From JAGLTQ01 sp964605385 (GTDB lineage Bacteria; Pseudomonadota; Gammaproteobacteria; UBA6429; Thiohalophilaceae): a stretch of DNA of 24,637 nt. Location: the NCBI GenBank assembly GCA_964605385.1, contig CAZSCK010000039.1:1-24637 (forward strand). Reading direction: 5' to 3'. Shown piece by piece: positions 6,472-14,980 of the stretch. Within the stretch, counting starts at the first letter, position 1; the number at the start of each line of letters is the position of its first letter. The position numbers were made by a program, and so were the translations under genes. Below the pieces are notes generated by a model. That model worked only from the letters and a program-made list of their open reading frames with translations, was not told the origin of the DNA and did no database searches.

Positions 6472-8745
6472 ATGCTTGATATATTGCGACGCATTGTTCA
6501 GGAAGTAAATCTTGCCAGCAACCTTGAGCAAGCGCTGAATATTATTGTCAAGCGTGTTAAAAGTTTCATGAAGGTTGATGTTTGTTCTGTTTTTTTAATC
6601 AATGAACATGATAATGAATACGTCTTAATGGCAACCGATGGCTTGAATCCGGAAGCGGTCGGTAAGGTTCGTATGAGTGATAAAGTGGGTTTGGTCAGTT
6701 TAGTTGGCAAACGTGCTGAAGCCATTAATATTGCCGATGCAATCAAAAACCCCCGCTATCAACATTTCCCTGAAGTCATTGAAGAGGCTTTTCATGGTTT
6801 TTTGGGTGTGCCAATTATTCATCAGCGTAAAGTGCTGGGTGTGCTGGTTATTCAAAGCCGTGAAGTACAAAAATTCAGTGAAGATAATGAAACGTTTTTA
6901 ATCACTGTTGCCGCTCAACTCGCAGCCGCGATTGTTCATGCCGAAGCAAGTGGTGGCATTAGTGGCCTAAAACAAGACGCTATTAAAACAGACAATAAAA
7001 CAAAACCTATCCACGGCTTACCTGGCGCACCCGGTGTGGCAATGGGTACAGCTGTTGTAATATATCCTCCTGCTGATATTGATGCTATTCCTGACAAGCA
7101 TCATTCAAACGTTGAAAAAGAAATTGAACTGTTTGATACGGCCGTAGAATCGGTTGTAAAAGATATTACGGAATTATCTGAACGCCTAAAAGATGTTTTG
7201 CCCGAAGAAGATCGTGCGTTATTTGATGTTTATTTATTAATGTTAAATAGTCAGGCAATATCCGGGACAACACGAGATCGAATCCGCGAAGGAAACTGGG
7301 CGCCTGGTGCATTAAGACAAACGATTCAAGAGCATGAAAAAGTATTTCATGAAATGGAAGATAGTTATTTGCGAGAACGTGCTGATGACGTACGTGATCT
7401 TGGGCATCGTATATTAAAGTATTTGCAAGATGAATCACTGGAAAAAATAGAATTTCCCGAAAATACTGTTCTTGTCGGTGAAGATATTTCTGCTTCTATG
7501 TTGGCAGAAGTTCCGCGTGAAAAATTAATTGGTGTGGTTTCTGTTCGTGGCTCACGTACTTCCCATGTCGCTATTCTTGCTAGAGCGATGAGTATTTCAA
7601 CGGTAATGGGTGCAACCAATTTACCTGTTGCTAGAATTGATGGGCGAACCATTATTGCAGATGGGTATAGCGGTCGAGTTTTCATATCACCATCTGAAGA
7701 AGTTATTAGTGAATTCCAGCAACTGATAGATGAAGAAGCAGCTTTATCAGATGAATTAATGGAATTAAGAGATCTGCCTGCTCAAACTGAGGACGGTATT
7801 GCAATTTCTTTGTTGGTAAACTCCGGTTTATTATCAGATATTACACCCAGCCTGCAAAGTGGTGCAGAAGGTATTGGACTTTATCGTACTGAGTTTCCCT
7901 TTATGGAGAGGCAAACATTCCCCAGTGAAGAAGAGCAACGCAGTATTTATCGTCAGGTATTAGAAAGCTTTCATCCTCGGCCTGTTACTTTACGAACTCT
8001 GGATATTGGTGGAGATAAAACCTTACCTTACTTTCCTATTGAAGAAGATAATCCTTTTTTAGGCTGGCGCGGAATTCGTGTTACTTTAGATCATCCTGAA
8101 ATTTTTCTTGTTCAGGTGCGTGCCATGATACGTGCAAGTTTAGGTTTAAATAATTTAAAAATATTATTACCGATGATCAGTAATATTAATGAACTCAATG
8201 AAGCGCAAGGATTAATTCATCAGGCGTATGGTGAACTACTGGAAGAAGGTGAAAAAGTAATTATGCCAGAAGTTGGTGTGATGATTGAAGTACCTTCGGC
8301 AGTCTACCAGGCAGGTAATCTTGCCCGACGTGTTGATTTTCTCTCGATTGGCACAAATGATTTGACCCAATATTTACTCGCAGTTGATCGAAATAATGCA
8401 CGAGTTGCTTCGCTTTATGATTCATTACATCCCGCTGTTATACGTGCAATATTACAAGTAGTCGAAAGTGCTCGGGTACATAACACGCCTATTAGTGTTT
8501 GTGGTGAAATGGCCGGTGATCCAGTTGCCGCTTTGTTATTACTTGCAATGGGTATTGATAGTTTAAGTATGAGCGTATCAAGTTTACCCAGGGTTAAATG
8601 GGTAATCCGCAATACAACAAGAGAAAGAGCGAGACAAATTCTAAGTGAAGTATTAATGCTTGAAGATGCTGCTGGTATACGTAAGTATTTAAATGAAACC
8701 TTTGAAGAAGCAGGGATGGGTGGTTTGGTAAGAGCGGGTAATTAA
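6472..8745 (+). CDS. ptsP: PEP-protein phosphotransferase PtsP (enzyme I-Ntr)
   Basis: First enzyme of the nitrogen-related phosphotransferase chain: it autophosphorylates from phosphoenolpyruvate and passes phosphate to NPr (PtsO) and then EIIA-Ntr, a regulatory rather than sugar-transport route. Of 757 residues (E. coli 748), about 1-155 form the GAF sensor domain (MATDGLN, GFLGVPI). The enzyme I N-terminal part follows from HGLPGAPGVA near 181. The phospho-histidine is H365 in GSRTSHVAILARAMS. The PEP-binding barrel holds GIGLYRTEFPFM, RTLDIGGDK, SIGTNDLTQY and VCGEMAGDP with its catalytic cysteine. It is complete and uninterrupted. The ribosome-binding site before 6472 is poor, and the leader carries the pseudoknot candidate, so translation may be regulated. 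Its partner genes ptsO and ptsN are not in this window. Confidence 0.97.
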   Translation: MLDILRRIVQEVNLASNLEQALNIIVKRVKSFMKVDVCSVFLINEHDNEYVLMATDGLNPEAVGKVRMSDKVGLVSLVGKRAEAINIADAIKNPRYQHFPEVIEEAFHGFLGVPIIHQRKVLGVLVIQSREVQKFSEDNETFLITVAAQLAAAIVHAEASGGISGLKQDAIKTDNKTKPIHGLPGAPGVAMGTAVVIYPPADIDAIPDKHHSNVEKEIELFDTAVESVVKDITELSERLKDVLPEEDRALFDVYLLMLNSQAISGTTRDRIREGNWAPGALRQTIQEHEKVFHEMEDSYLRERADDVRDLGHRILKYLQDESLEKIEFPENTVLVGEDISASMLAEVPREKLIGVVSVRGSRTSHVAILARAMSISTVMGATNLPVARIDGRTIIADGYSGRVFISPSEEVISEFQQLIDEEAALSDELMELRDLPAQTEDGIAISLLVNSGLLSDITPSLQSGAEGIGLYRTEFPFMERQTFPSEEEQRSIYRQVLESFHPRPVTLRTLDIGGDKTLPYFPIEEDNPFLGWRGIRVTLDHPEIFLVQVRAMIRASLGLNNLKILLPMISNINELNEAQGLIHQAYGELLEEGEKVIMPEVGVMIEVPSAVYQAGNLARRVDFLSIGTNDLTQYLLAVDRNNARVASLYDSLHPAVIRAILQVVESARVHNTPISVCGEMAGDPVAALLLLAMGIDSLSMSVSSLPRVKWVIRNTTRERARQILSEVLMLEDAAGIRKYLNETFEEAGMGGLVRAGN

Positions 8746-8761
8746 ATATTAAGGGAATATT

Positions 8762-9550
8762 ATGGAAGTCATTGCATTTGCAGATGAAAGTGGAACTTCT
8801 GCTGGTATACCATGCTACACAATAGGTGTTTTAAATATTCCTAGTGATTTTTTTGATAAATTCAATATGAATATTGAAAAAATTGCACGTAATAGTGGTA
8901 TTCATGGAGAATTAAAATGGGAAAAAATTCGAAATAGTTCTGGGAAAGTTAATTTGTGTCTGGAAACATTAAAATTTATTTTAGATAGCCCTTGTACCTT
9001 TCATGCAATAGCTGTAGAAAAATCGCCATATCGAAAGTGGTTTGTAAACGAAGAGGAAGCTTTTTATACAACTTACAATTTTCTCCTTCGGCAAAGTAGT
9101 AAAGGATTTAATGCTAATTATAAAGTTTATATAGATCAACGATGCACAGTTTATCCAAAACAAGATGAATTGATGCAGATCATTACTAATCACATGCTAG
9201 CAAAGTTGCCAACAACGTCCAGAATTGAACATGTAACTATGGAAAATTCTAAATTGCAGTGGGGATTACAGGCTGCCGATATCATAACAGGAGCTATTAA
9301 TACGGCATATTATTTATACTTTAAGCCTAATGCTAAAATGAATGTAGCTAAAAAATTAGCAATAGAATTGATGGCAAAAGCTGTAGGTTGGGATACCCTA
9401 GCTTATGATACATATCCTAATGAAGATTTTAATATTTGGCATTTTCCTCCTGAAACAAGAGGAAAACCAGAAACTAAAAATATTACACCAAATCTTAATG
9501 TTAAAGGTATAAGTCGAGATGAGTATGAGGGGTATGCTAATAAAGTTTAA
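8762..9550 (+). CDS. DUF3800 domain protein (RNase H-like fold)
   Basis: A 262-residue protein of the DUF3800 family, whose biochemical role is not established; members often sit near mobile or defence genes. The family marks are visible: FADESG at residues 6-11, the LKW triplet at 51-53, a YIDQR strand at 123-127 and LQAADIITGA at 169-178. Aspartates D8, D125 and D173 are in the right places for an RNase H-like metal site, which is inference. An AAGGGA ribosome-binding site lies just before the ATG, and only 16 bases separate it from the ptsP stop, so it is probably co-transcribed with ptsP. It faces dam tail to tail. The gene looks inserted between conserved core genes and is very AT-rich. 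Confidence 0.82.
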   Translation: MEVIAFADESGTSAGIPCYTIGVLNIPSDFFDKFNMNIEKIARNSGIHGELKWEKIRNSSGKVNLCLETLKFILDSPCTFHAIAVEKSPYRKWFVNEEEAFYTTYNFLLRQSSKGFNANYKVYIDQRCTVYPKQDELMQIITNHMLAKLPTTSRIEHVTMENSKLQWGLQAADIITGAINTAYYLYFKPNAKMNVAKKLAIELMAKAVGWDTLAYDTYPNEDFNIWHFPPETRGKPETKNITPNLNVKGISRDEYEGYANKV

Positions 9551-9593
9551 ATATGGCAAGGCATGATTAATTTAAACTGGCTTGTTGATGGGC

Positions 9594-10448
9594 TTATTTT
9601 TTATTGCTAAATAATGCTAAGACTTCACCTGCATGTATCCGCTTATTACCATTGCAACTAATAAATCTTCGTACTTTGAAATATTTGCGTTGTGCGTTTT
9701 TATAGAATTTGTCGGTATCTTTTGTTTTATGGTTTGAGATTAAAACTGGAATACCTCTTTTAGCTAATTTTTCAGCCAGAGTAGATAATTGTTGCTGCTG
9801 ATCCATAATAAATCCACCACTACTGTATGTAGTGAAATTTGCAGATGATGACAATGGGACATAAGGTGGATCGCAATAAATGACATCGCCTTGTTTTGAT
9901 TTGGTCATAATTTTATCAAAGTTGGATATTTTAAATGTTGCATGTTTGGCTTTATGATGAAATTCTAGCATTTCTTTTTCTGGGAAATAAGGTTTTTTAT
10001 AGCGTCCAAAAGGGACGTTGAATCCACCTTTGCTGTTATAACGACATAAGCCATTGTATCCATGTCGATTTAAATAAATAAATAGCGCGCTACGTCTTCG
10101 TATTTCCGTAGTTTTATTAAATTGCTCTCTGTAACTATAATATTTTTCTGAAGCATTATTTTTTTCTGTAAAGTAACGTTTACAATATTTTATAAAATCA
10201 TTACCTTCTTTTTTTAGTATATTATATAAATTTATTAAATCTGGATTGCTATCACTAATTAAGTAATGTTCATAATTAGTATTAAGAAATACAGCCGCAG
10301 AGCCAGCAAAAGGTTCAATAAGACGTTTTCCATCTGGAGGTAACATTTCATGGATTTTATCCATAATGCGAAACTTGTTTCCAGCCCATTTTAGAAATGG
10401 ACGAATACTTTTATTATTATATTTATGTTCTTTTGATTTTTTTTGCAT
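9594..10448 (-). CDS. dam: DNA adenine methylase Dam (GATC)
   Basis: This enzyme transfers a methyl group from S-adenosylmethionine to N6 of adenine in GATC, acting in mismatch repair, replication timing and gene control. The 284 residues follow E. coli Dam closely (278 residues). They begin with RPFLKWAGNK at 16-25, then the SAM-binding EPFAGSAAVFLNT at 45-57, YLNRHGYNGLCRYN near 125-138 and NVPFGRYKKPYFPE at 144-157. The catalytic DPPY is at 193-196, followed by NFTTY and PVLISNH. No restriction endonuclease is recognisable nearby, so it reads as a solitary Dam. It starts 18 bases after the argA stop on the same strand with no visible terminator, so it is probably read from the argA promoter. 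Its own ribosome-binding site is weak. Confidence 0.94.
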   Translation of the reverse strand: MQKKSKEHKYNNKSIRPFLKWAGNKFRIMDKIHEMLPPDGKRLIEPFAGSAAVFLNTNYEHYLISDSNPDLINLYNILKKEGNDFIKYCKRYFTEKNNASEKYYSYREQFNKTTEIRRRSALFIYLNRHGYNGLCRYNSKGGFNVPFGRYKKPYFPEKEMLEFHHKAKHATFKISNFDKIMTKSKQGDVIYCDPPYVPLSSSANFTTYSSGGFIMDQQQQLSTLAEKLAKRGIPVLISNHKTKDTDKFYKNAQRKYFKVRRFISCNGNKRIHAGEVLALFSNKK

Positions 10449-10466
10449 AAGATAAATCAGGTGAAC

Positions 10467-11810
10467 TTAAATAGTTTTTGCAAACATTTTTGACTGACGC
10501 TGGTAGTTGTAAAGTGATTTACGTTTTACCGGTAACTTTTTAATATCACTTGCACTATAGCCTCGTTCACGAAACCAGTGTGCGGTGCGTGTAGTTAAAA
10601 CAAAAAGTTGTTTAATGCCGAGTTGCTTGCTTTGCCGTTCAATATATTTCAGTAATTGATCACCGCGGTTATTTTCCTGGTAATCAGGATGAACTGCGAG
10701 GCAGGCAAGCTCAGCCACTTTGTCTTTTAAATAAGGATAAAGCGCAGCACAGGCGATAATCATGCCATCGCGTTCAACTACCGTAAAATGTTCAATTTCC
10801 ATTTCAAGTTTTTCACGTGAACGTCTTACTAAAATATCTTCATCTTCCAGAGGAGTAATTAGTTCAATTAAACCCGCAAGATCTTCAATAGTGGCAGGAC
10901 GTACATCTTCAAAACTTTCAGATGTAATCAAAGTACCGCAACCATCACGAGTAAAAAGCTCGAGTAATAAAGCGCCTTCAATATGTCGATTAAGAATATG
11001 AGTACGTTCTATATCATTTTGACATGCTTTGATTGCACTGCTTAAACAGCGTTGAACAGGTGCTTCTAATTTTTTATGTTCAGCTAATAAATTCCTGGCA
11101 TCATTAAGTGTTAATTCACGAATTAACGATTTTCTTTTATTCGTAACACCTTTAGCGTCAACAAGATAAATAAGTTTATCGGCATTTAATTCGATAGCTG
11201 CTGTGGTGGCAACATCTTCTGCACTGAGGTTGAAAATTTCACCTGTTGATGAATAGCCAATGGGTGAAAGTAGCACGATTGAATTATTTTCCAGCGCTTG
11301 ATTAATTGCTTTATGATCAATCTTTCTAACTTCGCCTGTATGCATATAATCAACTCCATCACGCACTCCATAAGGTTGTGCGGTGACAAAGTTTCCGGAA
11401 ATTACGCTTATTCGTGCGCAAGCAACGGGACTATTGGTTATGCCGATAGATAATAAAGCTTCAATATCTGCTCTTACACTACTACATGCCTCTTTTACGC
11501 AGACAAGTGCATTGTCATCAGTAATGCGCAAGTTGTTACTGTATTCACTTTTTAGTTTACGTTCTTTTAAACGTGATTCAATTTGCGGACGAGCACCGTG
11601 TACCAGGACAAGTTTAATGCCTAAGCTATTTAATAGAGCAATGTCATGAACTAGCGGAGCAAACTGTTCATCAGTAAGCATTTCTCCACCAAAAGCAATC
11701 ACAAAGGTACGTCCACGAAAGGCATTGATATAACCTGCAGAATTACGGAAGGAGTTTACAAACTCAATGTTTTTGCTGTTTTTTTCTTTGCTCATGATAC
11801 TTTGCTGCAT
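10467..11810 (-). CDS. argA: N-acetylglutamate synthase ArgA
   Basis: First step of arginine synthesis: acetyl-CoA plus glutamate gives N-acetylglutamate, usually feedback-inhibited by arginine. The 447 residues (E. coli 443) have the two expected parts. The first is an amino-acid-kinase-like regulatory domain, about 25-290, with VIAFGGEML, LVLVHGARPQIE, LLSPIGYSSTGEIFNL and the SAEDVATTAA block. The second is a C-terminal GNAT acetyltransferase domain, about 300-447, with ELACLAVHPDYQENNRGDQLL as the acetyl-CoA site and HWFRERGY. Two starts are close together, M1 (11810) and M6 (11795); neither has a strong ribosome-binding site. It is probably the first gene of an argA-dam unit. argD and argF, later steps of the pathway, lie about 3.3 kb further right on the same strand. 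Confidence 0.96.
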   Translation of the reverse strand: MQQSIMSKEKNSKNIEFVNSFRNSAGYINAFRGRTFVIAFGGEMLTDEQFAPLVHDIALLNSLGIKLVLVHGARPQIESRLKERKLKSEYSNNLRITDDNALVCVKEACSSVRADIEALLSIGITNSPVACARISVISGNFVTAQPYGVRDGVDYMHTGEVRKIDHKAINQALENNSIVLLSPIGYSSTGEIFNLSAEDVATTAAIELNADKLIYLVDAKGVTNKRKSLIRELTLNDARNLLAEHKKLEAPVQRCLSSAIKACQNDIERTHILNRHIEGALLLELFTRDGCGTLITSESFEDVRPATIEDLAGLIELITPLEDEDILVRRSREKLEMEIEHFTVVERDGMIIACAALYPYLKDKVAELACLAVHPDYQENNRGDQLLKYIERQSKQLGIKQLFVLTTRTAHWFRERGYSASDIKKLPVKRKSLYNYQRQSKMFAKTI

Positions 11811-11832
11811 GACTCAATTATTAGTGGATAAC

Positions 11833-11861
11833 AGTATGATCCCATGCAAAAGCATGTGCAA
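11833..11861 (-). promoter_or_regulatory. Likely sigma-70 promoter of argA-dam
   Basis: Reading leftward, TTGCAC (11861-11856) is followed after 17 bases by CATACT (11838-11833), 4/6 each to consensus. The transcript would start near 11826, about 16 bases before the ATG. The spacer holds an inverted repeat CATGC-AAAA-GCATG (11843-11856), and a GATC (11838-11841) touches the -10 box. Confidence 0.45.
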
Positions 11862-11924
11862 GCAAGTTTTAAGGGGATATTTAGAGTGAGTGAGTGGTAT
11901 GTATCCGAATAGAAACATATTACG

Positions 11925-12185
11925 ATAAACTTGTCATTGCGACGACTGCATGGACGCATTAGGGCAGGACACCCGTAAGTAGAATAACGCAGGACGATTC
12001 CATGGATGGAATCGGTAGAGTCGCGTAGGGAACGAAGACCGAGCAGTTATCGAGAGCACCGCAGGATGCAGTTGCCGAGGACGCCCGTAGTAAACTCATA
12101 TAAGTATCTTTTTTCTGGAGATTGCTTCGCAGACTGCCGCGTTTTACTCGCAGCTAAAGGCTCACCGCAAAGACGGGTAGTTTTT
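11925..12185. repeat. Non-coding, G+C-rich repeat-like block between argA and ygiM
   Basis: The 389-base gap between argA and ygiM has no credible gene. From about 11932 the composition becomes clearly G+C richer than its surroundings. It starts with TGTCATTGCGA (11932-11942), which recurs inverted at 15120-15130. It then holds related phrases: GCAGGAC at 11964 and 11989, GCAGGAT at 12061, and AGGACACCCGTAAGTA (11966-11981) against AGGACGCCCGTAGTA (12078-12092). A hairpin GATTCC-ATGGAT-GGAATC is at 11996-12013. The pattern fits dispersed intergenic repeats of gammaproteobacteria; copy number elsewhere cannot be seen here. Confidence 0.5.
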
Positions 12186-12199
12186 ATATTGAGTAAACT

Positions 12200-12871
12200 T
12201 TACCAGCTACTACGCTTACGGCCACGTAATTTAGGAATAATTAAGCCAAGAATCATACCGCCAAATAAGACTAATGCACCGGCAATAAACCATTCACGTT
12301 GAGAGCGATCTTTTAACGAATGGTTTTCCTGGTTAAGGCGCTGCAGATCTTTTTCCAGAGTGACATTTTTTTCTTGCAGCTGGCGATTTTGTCTATCAAG
12401 AATAATCGGTTTTTTGGCAACTTTATTCAAGCGTGCAAGCTCGGCATCAAGTTGTTTTTTGTCTGAGCTCAGACTTGATTGATTTTTAGATAAAATTTTG
12501 TGTTCTTTACTTAATGCGGCAAAATCCTCTTTGATTTTTTTCAAAGTAGTTCTAGCTTTTAAAAGTCTGGCTTCTGCTCGTACTAATTTTTCTTTTGCAA
12601 CTGGTTCGTCTGCAAGATATTGGGTGCGTACCCAACCTTCAGTGCCATCACTGGTTTCAATTTGTGTATAGCCAGTATCGGTAACTTCAAGCACTTCTAC
12701 ATGCTCACCACTTTCAAGAGTTTTAATAATTTGAAACTGCGCGCCCTGACCGGTACGTACTGTGATTACAAGATGGTCGCTGACATATTGAGTCTTAGCT
12801 TGTGCAGAAAAGGACAAAAGGAACATCAAAATGTAAGGAAGGATAAGAAAGTGTTTTTTTGCTAATTTCAC
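12200..12871 (-). CDS. ygiM: YgiM-type SH3-domain membrane protein (TIGR04211 family)
   Basis: A 223-residue envelope protein of unknown exact role, matching E. coli YgiM in plan. A signal peptide covers residues 1-25 (ending SAQA). A bacterial SH3 domain follows at about 28-90 (YVSDHLVITVRTG, LEVTDTGYTQIE, GWVRTQYL). Next comes a long coiled coil, about 92-190. A single membrane helix lies at about 195-215 (WFIAGALVLFGGMILGLIIP), and the tail is short and basic. It would thus be held in the inner membrane with the SH3 domain and coil in the periplasm, perhaps touching peptidoglycan. It stands alone, divergent to the porin across 353 bases. Confidence 0.88.
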   Translation of the reverse strand: MKLAKKHFLILPYILMFLLSFSAQAKTQYVSDHLVITVRTGQGAQFQIIKTLESGEHVEVLEVTDTGYTQIETSDGTEGWVRTQYLADEPVAKEKLVRAEARLLKARTTLKKIKEDFAALSKEHKILSKNQSSLSSDKKQLDAELARLNKVAKKPIILDRQNRQLQEKNVTLEKDLQRLNQENHSLKDRSQREWFIAGALVLFGGMILGLIIPKLRGRKRSSW

Positions 12872-13224
12872 CGCTACAGTACCTATTATTTATTATTAGA
12901 TTTAATAAGACATTTATACACTCTTTTTCAGAATGCTCAAGTGTGGGCTTCACTTTTTCATCTATTTCATACTTATAAATGTTTGGGAAAAGAGGAGAAA
13001 CTTCAATATTTTGGATATTTTAACGTATGGAGAATTTCTGCCCCCTTGAGATTAAGGAATATTACAATTTTCATATCAAAATGAGAAATAAACTCATTTT
13101 TAGCTGGTTTCATATTATTGTCATACAATCGTTATCTTTCCGTCACATTTCTTGTTCAAGATACTCCCTGTTAAAAGACAAACATTTAATGTCTTATTTA
13201 TATAATTAAATATAGGGAATACTC
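12872..13224. other. AT-rich intergenic region between ygiM and the porin
   Basis: These 353 bases must hold the promoters of two divergent genes but no clear sigma-70 pair stands out. A short open frame at 13027-13209 has no ribosome-binding site and no protein-like composition. One inverted repeat, AAGACA (13175-13180) with TGTCTT (13190-13195), lies about 30 bases before the porin ATG and could be an operator or leader hairpin. Confidence 0.4.
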
Positions 13225-14211
13225 ATGAGTAAAAAATTAATTGCCGTTGCTGTTGCTGCGGGTTTAGCTTTACCAATGGTTTCTGCTCACGCAGTTGAGG
13301 TTGCTGATAAAAAACTTGAAGTTTACGGTAAATTACATTTGAACTTTGGAAGTTATGATGAATTAGATCCAGCGAATGATAACTGGCGTTTGAGCAGTTA
13401 CGCTTCACGTTTAGGTTTCAAAGGCCAAATAAAGCTGGATGAAGGTTTAATCGGTACTTATAAAATGGAAACAGAAGTTGCAGTGGAAGATGGTACAACT
13501 GATTTTGCAACTCGTAATACTTATGTTGGTTTAAAAGGTAACTTCGGTGAAGTGCGTATTGGTCGTCATGACTCTCCTTTGAAAATGGCCCAGGGAAAGT
13601 TTGATCAATTTGGTGATACTGATGGCGATTTAAAATATGCTGGAGATGAAGATGGTGAAAACCGTAATAAAAATTCGATCACTTACTTAGTAAAGTCAGG
13701 AAACATCGGTTTTAATGCTCAAATTATTCCTGGTGAAGGTGATGGTGTAACAGCAGGAGATGGTCCGGCAGATACTATTTCTGTTGCTGTATCTTACAAA
13801 GATGGTCCTTTGTATGTTGCATTAGCACAAGATTCTTATGACAGCACAGGTGGTGCTGCTGAAGACTCTTTAACACGTTTAGTTGCGACATATAAAATGA
13901 GTGGCATGCAGTTTGGTGTTTTATATCAGACAGGTGTTGAAGCCCCAGATACTGCTGCAGCTAAAGAAGATTGGTTAGGCCTAAGCTTCAATATGAAAGT
14001 GGGTAAAAACAATAAATTCAAAGTTCAGTACATTACTGTTGAAGATAGTGCTGCTACTGCTTTAGAAGGTACACATTTATCAGTTGGCTTTGATCATAAG
14101 TTAGGTAAAAAAGGCACAGTGTACGCAATGTACAATTCAATCAAAGAAGAAAATACAGTAGTAACTAAAGATAATAGTTCAATTTCAGTGGGTTATATTT
14201 TGAAATTTTAA
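13225..14211 (+). CDS. Gram-negative general porin (outer-membrane beta barrel)
   Basis: An outer-membrane channel for small hydrophilic solutes. The 328-residue precursor has a signal peptide, MSKKLIAVAVAAGLALPMVS then AHA, cleaved after residue 23. The mature start VEVADKKLEVYGKLHLNF is typical of the porin_4/OmpC-like family. Alternating strands and acidic loops follow, for example TRNTYVGLKGNFGEVRIGRHDSP near residues 95-117, the usual strand pair leading into the constriction loop. It ends in phenylalanine (SVGYILKF), the Bam complex signal. A TAGGGA ribosome-binding site lies just before the ATG, and a strong terminator follows. The coding strand avoids rare codons, as expected for an abundant protein. 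Pore selectivity cannot be read from sequence alone. Confidence 0.94.
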   Translation: MSKKLIAVAVAAGLALPMVSAHAVEVADKKLEVYGKLHLNFGSYDELDPANDNWRLSSYASRLGFKGQIKLDEGLIGTYKMETEVAVEDGTTDFATRNTYVGLKGNFGEVRIGRHDSPLKMAQGKFDQFGDTDGDLKYAGDEDGENRNKNSITYLVKSGNIGFNAQIIPGEGDGVTAGDGPADTISVAVSYKDGPLYVALAQDSYDSTGGAAEDSLTRLVATYKMSGMQFGVLYQTGVEAPDTAAAKEDWLGLSFNMKVGKNNKFKVQYITVEDSAATALEGTHLSVGFDHKLGKKGTVYAMYNSIKEENTVVTKDNSSISVGYILKF

Positions 14212-14348
14212 CGGTTAGTTGTGCTGAATACATGGAAGACAAGGGTAACAAGGATTGTTGCCTCATTTTGAACTTTCTTGGTTAGGAAAAAATTCAGGTA
14301 AAATAAAAACTGACAGGATGTCATGGAAATATAATGGACTAATTTTAG

Positions 14349-14372
14349 GCCTCGTTTTACGAGGCTTTTTTT
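14349..14372 (+). terminator. Rho-independent terminator of the porin gene
   Basis: GCCTCG (14349-14354), loop TTTTA, CGAGGC (14360-14365), then seven T (14366-14372). It overlaps the stop codon of the convergent Sel1-repeat gene. Confidence 0.93.
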
Positions 14373-14952
14373 ATTTCCAGCGGTTAGCTTCTTTTTGATT
14401 TTTTTCTATACCGTATAAGCCTTGGCTATATGCCTGGTATAAAGCCGCTCGTGCAGATTGATTTCCTTGGCCGGCTGATTTTTCCCACCAGACAAGTGCT
14501 TGGGGAACATCTTTGCCCAAACTACGTCCGTAAAAATATTCAACGCCAATATTAAATTGTGCTTCAGCATTACCAAGTTCGGCAGCTTTCTTCCACCACT
14601 TAGTCGCATCTTTTGGACTGCGATAAATAACCCGACCTTTGTTATACATGATACCAAGGTTATACATTGCATCGGTGTGGCCATTTGCCGAGGCACGTTT
14701 ATACCAAACAAAAGCGGCTTTAATATTTTTTTCAACACCTAAACCTTTTTGGTACAAAATACCTAAATTATATTGTGCATCGGCATTATCTTTTTCTGCA
14801 AGAGGTAACCATAAACGCAAAGCTTGTTCATAGTTGCCTGCTTTGAAGGCTTGAAATCCATCTTCAAGTTCAGTGGCTTGTGTGTTTGATAAGGAAAGTA
14901 AAAAGATAATTAAAGGTAGAAGGAAACGTTTCAGCATGATTTCAAATACCAT
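14371..14952 (-). CDS. Secreted Sel1-like repeat (TPR-type) protein
   Basis: A 193-residue exported protein made of Sel1-like helical repeats, a protein-interaction scaffold. After a signal sequence ending near NTQA come about four repeats of the type A-x-x-NLGILYQKGLGVEKN, A-MYNLGIMYNKGRV and AQFNIGVEYFYGR, each with the AxxWW or AxxWYKRA pattern (AFVWYKRASANG, ATKWWKKAAELG, ALVWWEKSAGQG). The listed frame begins at 14952, but the signal peptide reads better from the internal methionine at 14937 (MLKRFLLPLIIFLLSLSNTQ); neither has a clear ribosome-binding site. No partner is evident. It ends against the porin terminator. Confidence 0.88.
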   Translation of the reverse strand: MVFEIMLKRFLLPLIIFLLSLSNTQATELEDGFQAFKAGNYEQALRLWLPLAEKDNADAQYNLGILYQKGLGVEKNIKAAFVWYKRASANGHTDAMYNLGIMYNKGRVIYRSPKDATKWWKKAAELGNAEAQFNIGVEYFYGRSLGKDVPQALVWWEKSAGQGNQSARAALYQAYSQGLYGIEKNQKEANRWK

Positions 14953-14980
14953 TTCAGGGTAAAAGGTGATGGAAAATAGC

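Noticed and set aside
8762..10448. DUF3800 plus Dam as a restriction-modification pair
   Set aside because: The methylase follows solitary Dam along its length, is linked to argA rather than to the DUF3800 gene, and no known endonuclease domain is seen.
12006..12302. 98-codon plus-strand open frame
   Set aside because: It runs from repeat-like DNA into the antisense of ygiM, has no ribosome-binding site and a composition unlike real proteins here.
13027..13209. 60-codon plus-strand open frame before the porin
   Set aside because: No ribosome-binding site, no recognisable features, and it fills the promoter region of the porin.
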